A stretch of 64,000 bases of DNA, taken from AC-32 sp963766375. Its GTDB lineage: Bacteria; Actinomycetota; Thermoleophilia; Gaiellales; Gaiellaceae. The notes beneath the pieces were generated by a model. It was not told the DNA's origin and did not search any database. It saw only the letters and a program-made list of their open reading frames with translations. Shown in pieces: positions 39,609 through 49,113 of this stretch. The stretch spans positions 13,484-77,483 of the forward strand of contig CAVXZG010000007.1 of NCBI GenBank assembly GCA_963766375.1, read 5' to 3'. Every line of letters starts with the position of its first letter. Position 1 is the first letter of the stretch. The translations under genes and the position numbers were made by a program.

Positions 39609-39871
39609 TGGCCCAGCGAGACCAGCGACAGCAGCGCAAGGGCAGGCCAGCGCCCGGCGGTCCGATCCGGAAACGGAACTGCTACTTCTGCCGCGAGAAG
39701 ATCACCGAAGTGGACTACAAGAACGCGAACCAGCTTCGTCGCTACGTCTCCGAGAAGGGGAAGATCCGCTCGCGGCGGATCACCGGCGCCTGCCGGCGCC
39801 ACCAGCGGCAGGTCGCTCTCGCGGTCAAGCGGGCGCGCGAGATGGCGCTGCTCCCCTACTCCACCGGCTAG
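39608..39871 (+). CDS. rpsR: 30S ribosomal protein S18 (zinc-binding form)
   Basis: 87 residues, with KRNCYFCREK at the centre and CRRH downstream: the Cys-containing (C+) variant of S18 that can bind zinc. NANQLRRYVSEKGKIRSRRI is the S6/rRNA-binding part. Translationally coupled to ssb. Actinobacteria often have a second, Cys-free copy used under zinc limitation; none lies in this window. Confidence 0.96.
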   Translation: MAQRDQRQQRKGRPAPGGPIRKRNCYFCREKITEVDYKNANQLRRYVSEKGKIRSRRITGACRRHQRQVALAVKRAREMALLPYSTG

Positions 39872-39874
39872 GCA

Positions 39875-40579
39875 ATGCAGGTCATCCTCCGACAGGACGT
39901 CGAGAAGATCGGGCTGCGCGGCGAGGTCGTGGACGTCGCCGCCGGCTACGCGCGCAACTACCTGCTGCCGCGGAAGCTCGCCGAGACGGCCACGCCGGCC
40001 AAGGTCGCCGAGCTGCGCAAGCACGAGGAGAAACGCGCTCGGCACGAGGCTCAGAGCTTCGAGCAGGGGCAGGAGATCGCGCAGAAGGTCGAAGGCGCAG
40101 AGCTGCGCTTCGACGTCCCCGCGGGGGAGACCGGCACGCTCTTCGGCTCGGTCACTGCGACCGACATCGCCGAGCAGCTCTGGGAGTCGCAGCGCGTGCG
40201 CGTCGACCGGCGCAAGCTCGACCTGCCCGAGTCGATCAAGCGGATCGGCCGCTACCAGATCCTGGTCGAGCTCTTCCCCGACGTGACCGCCACGCTGAAG
40301 GTCGCGGTCGTGCCCGAGGGCGGCGAGCTGCCCCCGCAGGAGGAGCTCGACGCGATCGCCGCGGCCGAGGCCGAGGCGGAGGCCGCCGCGCAGGCAGAGG
40401 CCGAGGCGCAGCACCAGGAGGCCGAAGCCGAGATCGAAGCGGTCGTGGCGGAGGACGAAGCTGAGGCAGAGGCGGCCGGCGACGGCGAGGTCGAGCCGAC
40501 GGCCGAGGCGGAGGCCGAGCAGGTGCCCGCGGACGCATTCGACCGGGCGCCCGACGCCGCCGATCCCGCGCGGGAGTAA
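39875..40579 (+). CDS. rplI: 50S ribosomal protein L9 with long acidic tail
   Basis: 234 residues, about 85 more than usual. Residues 1-150 are normal L9: MQVILRQDVEKIGLRGEVVD, GYARNYLLPRKLA and the C-terminal domain ending ATLKVAVVPEG. From about residue 155 there is a low-complexity tail of Ala, Glu and Asp (EAEAEAAAQAEAEAQ and similar). The tail is in frame and ends at a proper stop. Three bases after rpsR. Confidence 0.95.
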   Translation: MQVILRQDVEKIGLRGEVVDVAAGYARNYLLPRKLAETATPAKVAELRKHEEKRARHEAQSFEQGQEIAQKVEGAELRFDVPAGETGTLFGSVTATDIAEQLWESQRVRVDRRKLDLPESIKRIGRYQILVELFPDVTATLKVAVVPEGGELPPQEELDAIAAAEAEAEAAAQAEAEAQHQEAEAEIEAVVAEDEAEAEAAGDGEVEPTAEAEAEQVPADAFDRAPDAADPARE

Positions 40580-40597
40580 CGAAAGCGCACAGCCTTC

Positions 40598-40623
40598 TCC
40601 ACAGGTTGCCCCCGGCCTGTGGA
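40598..40623. promoter_or_regulatory. DnaA-box-like inverted repeat between rplI and dnaB
   Basis: TCCACAGG and CCTGTGGA are perfect 8-bp arms 10 bases apart; the left arm reads TTCTCCACA, one mismatch from the DnaA box TTATCCACA. A third CCACAGG lies at about 40663-40669. Whether DnaA binds is unknown. Confidence 0.4.
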
Positions 40624-40800
40624 ATTCCCTAGGAACTTCCCGCTCCGAGCGACAAAACTGCCCACAGGCGTCGTCCGGGGGTCGTGGAAACATGCGTTCC
40701 CTTATGCCTGCAAACCTCGCAGATCCGGCTTCCCGAGGCCTGTCGAAAGGTGGATCGTCCAGACCTACCGCGACCGCCTCAGGAGTGCTTTCGTAGCCGG

Positions 40801-42153
<1,353 letters not shown>

Positions 42154-42198
42154 GAGCCGCAGTGCAAAAGCGTTCCCATCTGTCGACCGTCATTTCAG

Positions 42199-42227
42199 AG
42201 CGCGGACGGGCAAAGCCCGCCCGCGCT
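42199..42227 (+). terminator. Hairpin after dnaB
   Basis: AGCGCGGACGGGC and GCCCGCCCGCGCT pair over 13 bases with a single mismatch around an AAA loop. It lies 45 bases after the dnaB stop. No T tract. Confidence 0.55.
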
Positions 42228-42249
42228 GACAACGCGCGCAAGCGGCCTG

Positions 42250-42477
42250 ATGTACGAGCAAACCGTCGTCCTCCTCGCTCGCACAACCGCCTTCACGGTC
42301 GTCTGCCAGGCCTGTGCGGAGCTCGATGAGCGCGGAGAGTACGCCGGCCAGACGGCGCAGGGCCTGTTGCGCCTCGAGCACGACCTCGGCTGGACGGCGT
42401 GCCCGCGCGGCCATCGCATCCGCGTGATCCGCGCCGGCGCCCCGGTTGCCGCCGAAGCGACGTCACCGCTCTGGTAG
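42250..42477 (+). CDS. Small Cys-containing (zinc-finger-like) protein
   Basis: 75 residues. VVCQACAELDERGEY gives one CxxC pair, and a later TACPRGHRIRV gives a C-x3-H, so a CxxC...CxxxH metal site is plausible. It lies between the dnaB terminator and purA, same strand, ending 26 bases before purA. Codon use looks like its neighbours. Not a recognised family; real-gene status rests on motif, length and position. Confidence 0.5.
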   Translation: MYEQTVVLLARTTAFTVVCQACAELDERGEYAGQTAQGLLRLEHDLGWTACPRGHRIRVIRAGAPVAAEATSPLW

Positions 42478-42503
42478 CCGCGTCTTAGTTCAAACTCCGG
42501 CAC

Positions 42504-43802
42504 GTGCCTGCCACCGTGATCGTGGGCGCGCAGTGGGGCGACGAGGGGAAGGGCAAGATCGTCGACCTGCTCGCCCAGCATTCCGACCTCGTCTGCCGCT
42601 ACCAGGGCGGGCCGAACGCGGGGCACACGATCGTGGTCGAGGGCGAGAAGTTCAAGTTCCACCACATGCCCTCCGGGATCCTGCATGGCAAGGAGTGCAT
42701 CCTCGGCGCGGGCTGCGTGATCGACCCCGAGGTCTTCGTGCGCGAGCTCGACGATCTGGAGGCGCGCGGCCTCTCGACGGAGGTGGTGCGGCTCTCCGGC
42801 GAGGCGCACCTGATCATGCCGTGGCACGTGGCGATCGACCAGGGAACCGAGCGGCGGCTCGGCAACCTGCAGATCGGCACGACCAAGCGCGGCATCGGGC
42901 CGGCCTACGCGGACAAGGCTTCGCGGCTCGGGATCCGCGTCCAGGACCTGCTCGACCCGAAGATCCTGCGCCAGAAGATCGAGGTCGCGCTCGCCGAGAA
43001 GAACGTCTGGCTCGAGCGCGTCTACGGCGCCGAGCCGCTCGAGCTGGAGGAGCTGGCCGAGCGCTACGAGAGCTTCGCGCAGCGGCTGCGGCCCTACGTC
43101 GCCGACACCTCGCTGCTCGTCGACCGTGCCCTGCGCGACGGCAAGTTCGTCCTGCTCGAAGGCGCGCAGGGGACGCTGCTCGACCTCGACCACGGCACCT
43201 ACCCGTTCGTGACCTCCTCGGGCACCGTCGCCGGCGCGGCGGCGGTGGGCATCGGAATCGGGCCGAACCGGATCGACTCGATCATCGGCGTTGCGAAGGC
43301 CTACCTCACGCGCGTCGGCGAGGGGCCGTTCCCGACGGAGATCGCGGGACCCGACCAGGCGCGCATGCGCGATCTCGGCGCCGAGTTCGGGACGACGACC
43401 GGGCGCGAGCGGCGCTGCGGCTGGCTCGACCTCGTGGCGCTGCGCTACGCCGTTCGCCTGAACGGGATCACCTCGCTGGCGCTGACGAAGCTCGACGTCC
43501 TCTCGGCGTTCGGCGAGCTGCCGGTCTGCGTGCGCTACCGGCTGCGCGACGGGACCGAGACGCCGGACTTCCCGGCGCACCAGAGCGACTTCCACCACTG
43601 CCAGCCGGTCTACGAATCGCTGCCCGGCTGGGAGCAGCCGCTCGACGAGATCACCGAGCTCGGCTCGCTGCCGGCCAACGCACGCCGCTACGTCGAGTTC
43701 GTCGAGCGCGAGCTGGAGGTGACGGTGTCGCTCGTCGGAACGGGCGCCGAGCGGGAGCGCGTGCTCGCCCCGGGGCCGCTCGAGGCGCTGGCCAGGCCCT
43801 AA
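42504..43802 (+). CDS. purA: Adenylosuccinate synthetase
   Basis: First committed step from IMP to AMP (IMP + aspartate + GTP). 432 residues: VIVGAQWGDEGKGKIVDLLA at the N-terminus, QGGPNAGHTIVVEGEKF, GTTKRGIGPAYADK, EGAQGTLLDLDHGTYPFVTS and TTTGRERRCGWLD. Start GTG 42504. First gene of a long purine cluster; the gap to purD is 33 bases with its own -10-like hexamer. Confidence 0.97.
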   Translation: MPATVIVGAQWGDEGKGKIVDLLAQHSDLVCRYQGGPNAGHTIVVEGEKFKFHHMPSGILHGKECILGAGCVIDPEVFVRELDDLEARGLSTEVVRLSGEAHLIMPWHVAIDQGTERRLGNLQIGTTKRGIGPAYADKASRLGIRVQDLLDPKILRQKIEVALAEKNVWLERVYGAEPLELEELAERYESFAQRLRPYVADTSLLVDRALRDGKFVLLEGAQGTLLDLDHGTYPFVTSSGTVAGAAAVGIGIGPNRIDSIIGVAKAYLTRVGEGPFPTEIAGPDQARMRDLGAEFGTTTGRERRCGWLDLVALRYAVRLNGITSLALTKLDVLSAFGELPVCVRYRLRDGTETPDFPAHQSDFHHCQPVYESLPGWEQPLDEITELGSLPANARRYVEFVERELEVTVSLVGTGAERERVLAPGPLEALARP

Positions 43803-43822
43803 GCTCGCGCCGACGCCCGCAG

Positions 43823-43828
43823 TAGACT
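43823..43828 (+). promoter_or_regulatory. Putative leaderless -10 element of purD
   Basis: TAGACT seven bases before GTG 43836; no Shine-Dalgarno sequence. Confidence 0.5.
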
Positions 43829-43835
43829 CGCCGCC

Positions 43836-45059
43836 GTGAAGGTGCTCATCGTGGGTTCCGGTGGACGCGAGCACGCCCTCGCGTGGAAGCTGAGCCAGAG
43901 CCCGGCTCTCGAAGCCCTCCACGCGGCCCCCGGGAACCCCGGAATGGCGGGCCTTGGCGAGTGCCATCCCGTGAGGGCCGAGGATGGCGAGGGTCTGATT
44001 TCGCTGTGCCGCGAGCTGGACATCGAGCTGGTCGTCGTCGGGCCGGAGGCGCCACTCGTCGTCGGGCTTGTCGACACGCTTCGCCGGGCCGGAATCGCAG
44101 TGTTCGGGCCAACGGCCGCCGCCGCCCGCATCGAGGGCTCGAAGGGCTTCGCGAAAGAGGTGCTCGAGGCCGCCGGCGTGCCGACCGCCGCCCGGCTCGC
44201 CGTCGCGCGTCCGCCGTGCGTCGTGAAGGCGGACGGCCTCGCGGCCGGTAAGGGCGTCTTCGTCTGTCTCACGCAGGACGAGCTGGATGCCGGTCTCCGC
44301 GGGGCCGCGGCGCTCGGGGGCGACGTCGTGATCGAGGAGCTGCTCGAGGGCGAGGAGGTCTCGCTCTTCGCGGTGACCGACGGCACCACTGCCGTTGCGC
44401 TCGCGCCCGCACAGGACTTCAAGCGCATCGGCGAGCGGGATACAGGGCCGAACACGGGCGGCATGGGCTCGTACTCCCCCGTGCCCGGGCTCGGGGAGCC
44501 GGAGGTCGAGGAGCTGCTCGAGACCGTGCACCGCCCCGTCCTGGCGGAGCTGGCCCAGCGGGGCTCTCCGTTCTCGGGTCTGCTCTACGCCGGCTTGATG
44601 CTCACCGACGACGGCCCTCGCGTGCTCGAGTTCAACTGCCGCTTCGGCGACCCGGAGACGCAGTCGATCCTGCCGCGGGTCGAGGGTGACCTGCTCGGGG
44701 CGCTCTGGGGCGCCGCGACCGGCGAGCTCAGCTCGGACCTGAGCATCGGCGAGGGCGCCGCGGTCACGGTCGTGCTTGCCAGCGGTGACTATCCGGAGCG
44801 TGGCGACCGCGGGACGCCGATCGAAGGGGTCGAGGAGGCGGAGGCGACCGGCGCGCTCGTGTTCCACGCCGGCACCGCGAAGCAGGGCGGGCGGCTGGTC
44901 ACCAACGGCGGACGGATCCTCGACGTGACCGCTGTCGGGCAGGACCTCGGAGCGGCACGGGCCACGGCCTATGCGGCCGTGAGCCGCATCGGCTTTGCCG
45001 GGATGCGGTTCCGGCGAGACATCGGGCTCACTGCCGCGGAGGGCCATGTCCGCAGCTGA
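43836..45059 (+). CDS. purD: Phosphoribosylamine-glycine ligase (GAR synthetase)
   Basis: Second step of purine synthesis; ATP-grasp enzyme of 407 residues. Motifs: VLIVGSGGREHALAWKLSQS, PEAPLVVGLVD, GSKGFAKEVLEAAGVPTA, VVKADGLAAGKGVFV, GPNTGGMGSYSPVPG, FNCRFGDPETQ. Starts at GTG 43836 and its last 14 bases overlap purE. Confidence 0.97.
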   Translation: MKVLIVGSGGREHALAWKLSQSPALEALHAAPGNPGMAGLGECHPVRAEDGEGLISLCRELDIELVVVGPEAPLVVGLVDTLRRAGIAVFGPTAAAARIEGSKGFAKEVLEAAGVPTAARLAVARPPCVVKADGLAAGKGVFVCLTQDELDAGLRGAAALGGDVVIEELLEGEEVSLFAVTDGTTAVALAPAQDFKRIGERDTGPNTGGMGSYSPVPGLGEPEVEELLETVHRPVLAELAQRGSPFSGLLYAGLMLTDDGPRVLEFNCRFGDPETQSILPRVEGDLLGALWGAATGELSSDLSIGEGAAVTVVLASGDYPERGDRGTPIEGVEEAEATGALVFHAGTAKQGGRLVTNGGRILDVTAVGQDLGAARATAYAAVSRIGFAGMRFRRDIGLTAAEGHVRS

Positions 45060-45462
45060 GGGGCCCGTCGTGGGGATCCTGGTCGGCTCCGAGTCGGATT
45101 GCGAGCGGATGCAGCCCGCGCTCGACGAGCTCGACGCACACGGGATCCCATACGAGCTCGAGGTTCGTTCCGCTCACCGGGATCCGGACGCCGTGGCCGA
45201 GTATGCGCGCGGCGCGCGTAAGCGAGGGATCCGAGTGTTGATCGCCGGCGCCGGGCTCGCTGCGGCGCTCCCGGGCGTGGTCGCGGCGCATACCGACCTG
45301 CCGGTGATCGGCGTGCCGCTCCGCTCGCGCATGAGCGTGCTCGACGGGCTCGACGCGCTGCTGTCGATCGTGCAGATGCCGCCGGGCGTGCCGGTCGCGA
45401 CCGTGGGCGTGGACAACGCGAAGAACGCGGCCTCGCTCGCCGCGCGCATCCTGGGCAGCTAG
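45046..45462 (+). CDS. purE: N5-carboxyaminoimidazole ribonucleotide mutase
   Basis: 138-residue class I PurE, converting N5-CAIR to CAIR: VGILVGSESDCERMQPALDE, EVRSAHRDPDAVAEYA, IAGAGLAAALPGVVAAHTDL and PGVPVATVGVDNAKNAA are the family motifs. ATG 45046 overlaps the purD end by 14 bases. The ATP-dependent partner PurK is not adjacent. Confidence 0.95.
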   Translation: MSAAEGPVVGILVGSESDCERMQPALDELDAHGIPYELEVRSAHRDPDAVAEYARGARKRGIRVLIAGAGLAAALPGVVAAHTDLPVIGVPLRSRMSVLDGLDALLSIVQMPPGVPVATVGVDNAKNAASLAARILGS

Positions 45463-45630
45463 CCGGCGGCTCGGCCGGTTGCCTGTCGGCCGCTCCGCCG
45501 ACCAGACCCCATCCCTAACCCCCACCCACCCGGGGGATCTTCAGGGTGCCTGACGAGGGCGCGCGGGTGTGTGACCGGACCGTGCCGAGGTTGTGAATCT
45601 TCGTCCGTGCCTGTCTTCCTGCGCTGGCTC

Positions 45631-45636
45631 TAGACT
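45631..45636 (+). promoter_or_regulatory. Putative leaderless -10 element of purB
   Basis: TAGACT seven bases before GTG 45644, at the end of a 181-base gap in which I see no gene. Confidence 0.5.
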
Positions 45637-45643
45637 CCAGCCG

Positions 45644-46960
45644 GTGATCGCGCGCTACTCCCGACCCGTGATGGCTGGGGTCTGGTCGGACGAAAACAGG
45701 CTCGCGCGTTGGCTCGACGTCGAGCTCGCCGCGCTCGAAGCCTGGGCCGAGCTGGGCGCGATCCCGGCGGAGGCCGTTGCCGAGATCCGCGCCAGCGCCA
45801 AGCCGCCGACACCCGAGCGCGTAGCGGAGCTGGAGCGCGAGACCCAGCACGACCTCGCCGCCTTCGTGGACGCGGTCGCGCTCGAGCTCGGCCCTGCCGG
45901 ACGGTGGCTCCACCACGGTCTGACCTCCTCCGACGTGGTCGATACCGCCCTCGCACTCCAGGTGCGCGAAGCGGGCGCACTCCTGCTCGAGGAGCTCGAG
46001 CGCGCACAAGAGGCGGTCATCTCGCGCGCCCAGCAGCACAAGGACGACATCTCGATCGGGCGCACACACGGCGTCCACGCCGAGCCGACGACCTTCGGGC
46101 TCAAGCTCGCCGGCTGGGCCTTCGAGCTCGATCGCGGCCGGGAGCGGCTCGCGCGGGCGCTCGAAGGGATGCGCGTCGGCAAGCTCTCCGGCGCCGTCGG
46201 CACGTACGCTGCGACCGACCCGGAGCTGGAGCGCCTCGCCTGCGAACGGCTAGGGCTCGAGCCCGCCCCCGTGTCGACGCAGATTCTTCAGCGCGACCGG
46301 CACGCGGACCTGCTCGCCGCCCTCGCGCTCGTCGCCGCCTCGCTCGAGAAGTTCGCGCTCGAGATCCGCCACCTGGCCCGCACGGAGGTCGCGGAGGTCG
46401 CGGAGCCCTTCGGCAAGGGGCAGAAGGGCTCCTCGGCGATGCCGCACAAGCGCAACCCCGTCGTCTCGGAGCGGATCTGCGGGCTGGCGCGCGTGGTGCG
46501 GGCAAACGCGCTCGTGGGGCTCGAGAACGTCGCCCTCTGGCACGAACGGGACATCTCGCACTCCTCGGCCGAGCGGATCGTGATCCCGGACTCGTTCCTC
46601 GCGCTCGACTACATGCTCGACCGCTTCACTTGGCTCGTCGAGGGCCTCGTCGTCCGGCCCGAGCGCATGCTCCGCAACCTCGAGGATGGGCACGGGCTCT
46701 TCTTCAGCCAGCGGCTGCTGCTCGCCCTCGTCGAGTCCGGGCTGCCCAGGGACGACGCCTACCGGCTCGTCCAGCGCCACGCGCTGCGGGCCAACGAAGA
46801 GGAGCGGGACTTCCGCGAGCTCGTGCGCGCCGACGACGAGATCGCGAGCCGCGTCGACCTCGACACGATCTTCGACCTCACCTGGTACACCCGCCATATC
46901 GACGCCGCCTTCGAGCGGCTGGGCGCACTCGCCCGGAAGGAGGAGCCGGTTCATGCCTGA
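45644..46960 (+). CDS. purB: Adenylosuccinate lyase
   Basis: Fumarate-releasing lyase used twice in purine synthesis (SAICAR to AICAR, adenylosuccinate to AMP). 438 residues: RYSRPVMAGVWSDENRLARW at the start, HHGLTSSDVVDTALALQ, GRTHGVHAEPTTFGLK and the superfamily signature GSSAMPHKRNP. GTG 45644 fits the family N-terminus; an ATG-like start further upstream would add unrelated residues. Its end overlaps purC by 8 bases. Confidence 0.97.
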   Translation: MIARYSRPVMAGVWSDENRLARWLDVELAALEAWAELGAIPAEAVAEIRASAKPPTPERVAELERETQHDLAAFVDAVALELGPAGRWLHHGLTSSDVVDTALALQVREAGALLLEELERAQEAVISRAQQHKDDISIGRTHGVHAEPTTFGLKLAGWAFELDRGRERLARALEGMRVGKLSGAVGTYAATDPELERLACERLGLEPAPVSTQILQRDRHADLLAALALVAASLEKFALEIRHLARTEVAEVAEPFGKGQKGSSAMPHKRNPVVSERICGLARVVRANALVGLENVALWHERDISHSSAERIVIPDSFLALDYMLDRFTWLVEGLVVRPERMLRNLEDGHGLFFSQRLLLALVESGLPRDDAYRLVQRHALRANEEERDFRELVRADDEIASRVDLDTIFDLTWYTRHIDAAFERLGALARKEEPVHA

Positions 46961-47816
46961 GACCGCCGTCCATGTCGGAAGCGGAAAGGTGCGAGAGCTC
47001 TACGAGCTGGAGGACGACCGGCTGCTGCTGGTCGCCAGCGACCGGATCTCGACCTTCGACGTCGTTCTCCCGACCGAGATCCCCGACAAGGGCCGCGTCC
47101 TGACCGGCCTCTCGGGATTCTGGTTCGCGCGCACGCGCGAGCTCGTGCCGAACCACCTCCTTGCGCTTCGGCCCGACGGCCGCTCGACCGAATGCCGGCG
47201 GCTCGAGATGCTTCCGATCGAATGCGTCGTCCGGGGCTACCTCACCGGCTCGGGCTGGAAGGACTACCGCGCGACCGGCACCGTCTGCGGGCACGTGCTC
47301 GCCGAGGGCCTGCGCGACTCCGATCAACTCCCCGAGCCGATCTTCACGCCCGCGACCAAGGCGGAGGAAGGTCACGACGAGAACATCGACCGCGAGCGGG
47401 CCGCCGAGCTCGTCGGGCAAGAACGGCTGGACGAGGTCGAGCAGACGGCGATCGCCCTCTACCGCTTCGCCTCGGAGCACGCGGCCGAGCGCGGGATCCT
47501 GATCGCCGACACGAAGTTCGAGTTCGGCCTGGACGGCGAAGGGCGGCTGGTGCTCGGCGACGAGGCGTTCACGCCTGATTCCTCGCGGTTCTGGCCCGCC
47601 GACGAGTACGAGGCGGGACGCCCGCAGCCCTCCTTCGACAAGCAGTTCGTCCGCGACTACTGCGAGGCGCTCGGCTGGGACAAGACCGACCCCGGCCCCG
47701 AGCTGCCGGCGGAGGTCGTCGCCGGGACCCGCGCGCGCTACGTCGAGGCCTTCGAGAGGCTGACGGGCATCTCCTTCGACGACTACCTCGCCGACCCGCA
47801 GGTCGTGCTCCGGTGA
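46953..47816 (+). CDS. purC: SAICAR synthetase
   Basis: Joins aspartate to CAIR using ATP. 287 residues: GSGKVRELYELEDDRLLLVA, SDRISTFDVVLPTEIPDKG, VRGYLTGSGWKDYRATG, FTPATKAEEGHDENI and DEAFTPDSSRFWPADEY. ATG 46953 overlaps the purB stop; its TGA overlaps the purS GTG. Confidence 0.97.
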   Translation: MPETAVHVGSGKVRELYELEDDRLLLVASDRISTFDVVLPTEIPDKGRVLTGLSGFWFARTRELVPNHLLALRPDGRSTECRRLEMLPIECVVRGYLTGSGWKDYRATGTVCGHVLAEGLRDSDQLPEPIFTPATKAEEGHDENIDRERAAELVGQERLDEVEQTAIALYRFASEHAAERGILIADTKFEFGLDGEGRLVLGDEAFTPDSSRFWPADEYEAGRPQPSFDKQFVRDYCEALGWDKTDPGPELPAEVVAGTRARYVEAFERLTGISFDDYLADPQVVLR

Positions 47817-48055
47817 AAGCCACGGTGCTGGTCCGCCCGAAGCCGGGCATCCTCGACCCGCAGGGCGAGGCCGTCCAGCGGTCGCTGCAGCAGCTCGGCT
47901 TCCCGGTCGAGGAGGCGCGCGTCGGGCGGGTGGTCGACCTCGAGCTCGACCTCGGCGACGCGGACCGCACCCGGGCCGAGCTGGAGCGGATGTGCGAGCA
48001 GCTGCTCGCGAACCCGTTGATCGAGTCCTACGAGATCAGCGTGTCGAGCGAATGA
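47813..48055 (+). CDS. purS: Phosphoribosylformylglycinamidine synthase subunit PurS
   Basis: 80-residue small subunit bridging PurL and PurQ: ATVLVRPKPGILDPQGEAVQ, QLGFPVEEARVGRVVDLEL and the end LIESYEISVS. Start GTG 47813 (GTGA overlap with purC), stop overlapping purQ ATG. Confidence 0.95.
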   Translation: MKATVLVRPKPGILDPQGEAVQRSLQQLGFPVEEARVGRVVDLELDLGDADRTRAELERMCEQLLANPLIESYEISVSSE

Positions 48056-48750
48056 GCGAGCGGCTGCGCCCGAGGATCGCGGTAGTCGTCTTTCCCGGGT
48101 CGAACGACGACCGCGACGCCGCCCTTGCCCTCGAGCGGCTCGGGGCCGAGCCGATGCTGGTTTGGCACGCAGAGCCGGAGCTGCCCGAGGTGGGTGCTGT
48201 GGTGCTCCCGGGCGGGTTCTCTTACGGCGACTACCTCCGCTGCGGGGCGATCGCGCGCTTCGCGCCGGTGATGGACGCGGTGCGGCGCTTCGCCGACGAG
48301 GGCGGGCTCGTGCTCGGGATCTGCAACGGCTTCCAGGTGCTCTGCGAGGCGGGGCTGCTGCCGGGCGTGCTGCGCCCGAACGAGTCGCTCTCGTTCATCT
48401 GCCGGGACGTTTCGCTGCTGGTCGAACGGGCGGACACACCGTTCACCACCCGGGCCGAGCCGGAGCAACGCATCACGATCCCCGTCAAGCACGGAGAGGG
48501 GTGCTACTTCGCCGACGACGAGCTGCTCGCCGAGCTCGAGGCCAACGGGCAGATCGTCCTTCGCTACGAGGACAACCCGAACGGCTCGATCGGCGACATC
48601 GCCGGAGTCTCCAACCGCGAGGGCAACGTCTTCGGCCTGATGCCGCACCCGGAGCATGCCGTCGACCCGCTGCTCGGCTCCAGCGACGGCGCTCTCATAC
48701 TCGGCTCGCTCATGGATGCGGCTAGCGAACGCCTATTGGCCACCGCCTAG
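48052..48750 (+). CDS. purQ: Phosphoribosylformylglycinamidine synthase, glutaminase subunit PurQ
   Basis: 232-residue class I glutamine amidotransferase giving ammonia to PurL. VVVFPGSNDDRDAALAL at the start, LPGGFSYGDYLRCGAIARF, nucleophile Cys in GICNGFQVL and the His/Glu of LMPHPEHAVD. The catalytic partner purL, usually next, is absent here; a convergent small gene follows instead. Confidence 0.96.
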   Translation: MSERLRPRIAVVVFPGSNDDRDAALALERLGAEPMLVWHAEPELPEVGAVVLPGGFSYGDYLRCGAIARFAPVMDAVRRFADEGGLVLGICNGFQVLCEAGLLPGVLRPNESLSFICRDVSLLVERADTPFTTRAEPEQRITIPVKHGEGCYFADDELLAELEANGQIVLRYEDNPNGSIGDIAGVSNREGNVFGLMPHPEHAVDPLLGSSDGALILGSLMDAASERLLATA

Positions 48751-49002
48751 GCCAAGGGCTTCCGCGAGCGCCGGCCGCTTCGCCAATCCGTTCCGGAGCC
48801 GTTCGAGATCCCGCCTGCGCAGCGTGACCGGCCCGCGCCGCGCCGTCCCGCCCGTCGCGTAGGCGAAGCGAACCAGCCGCTCGCCGCCCGGCGCCTCGAG
48901 CAGCTGCACCACCGACGAGAACCGCTTCTCGCCCGCGCGCTGCGCCAACGTCAGCTCCTCGACGAGCTCCGCCGGCCCCCAAGGTGTCGCCGTTTTCGCC
49001 AT
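48733..49002 (-). CDS. Small conserved-type hypothetical protein
   Basis: 89 residues, mixed alpha/beta, no Cys or membrane segment: WGPAELVEELTLAQRAGEKR, FSSVVQLLEAPGGERLVRFA and LRRRDLERLRNGLAKRPALA. It overlaps the 3' end of purQ by 18 bases. A TACGGT hexamer seven bases before ATG 49002 fits a leaderless start. Function unknown. Confidence 0.65.
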   Translation of the reverse strand: MAKTATPWGPAELVEELTLAQRAGEKRFSSVVQLLEAPGGERLVRFAYATGGTARRGPVTLRRRDLERLRNGLAKRPALAEALGLGGGQ

Positions 49003-49009
49003 TCCGCCC

Positions 49010-49015
49010 ACCGTA
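49010..49015 (-). promoter_or_regulatory. Putative leaderless -10 element of the 89-residue gene
   Basis: TACGGT on the minus strand, seven bases before ATG 49002. Confidence 0.4.
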
Positions 49016-49113
49016 GTCACGCGCCTGTAACCCATGGGTGACCGCTTCGTGACGAAAGCGCGACAACGCGCAAATCACTCCTCCGAGGGACGCGTGGACA
49101 GCTGGATCCGGAG

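Noticed and set aside
40684..40800. An upstream ATG extending DnaB by 39 residues
   Set aside because: The extra residues show no DnaB likeness, and ATG 40801 directly precedes the conserved N-terminal domain.
42195..45047. A 950-codon minus-strand frame across purA-purD
   Set aside because: Antisense of two unambiguous purine genes in a GC-rich genome; composition is that of a shadow.
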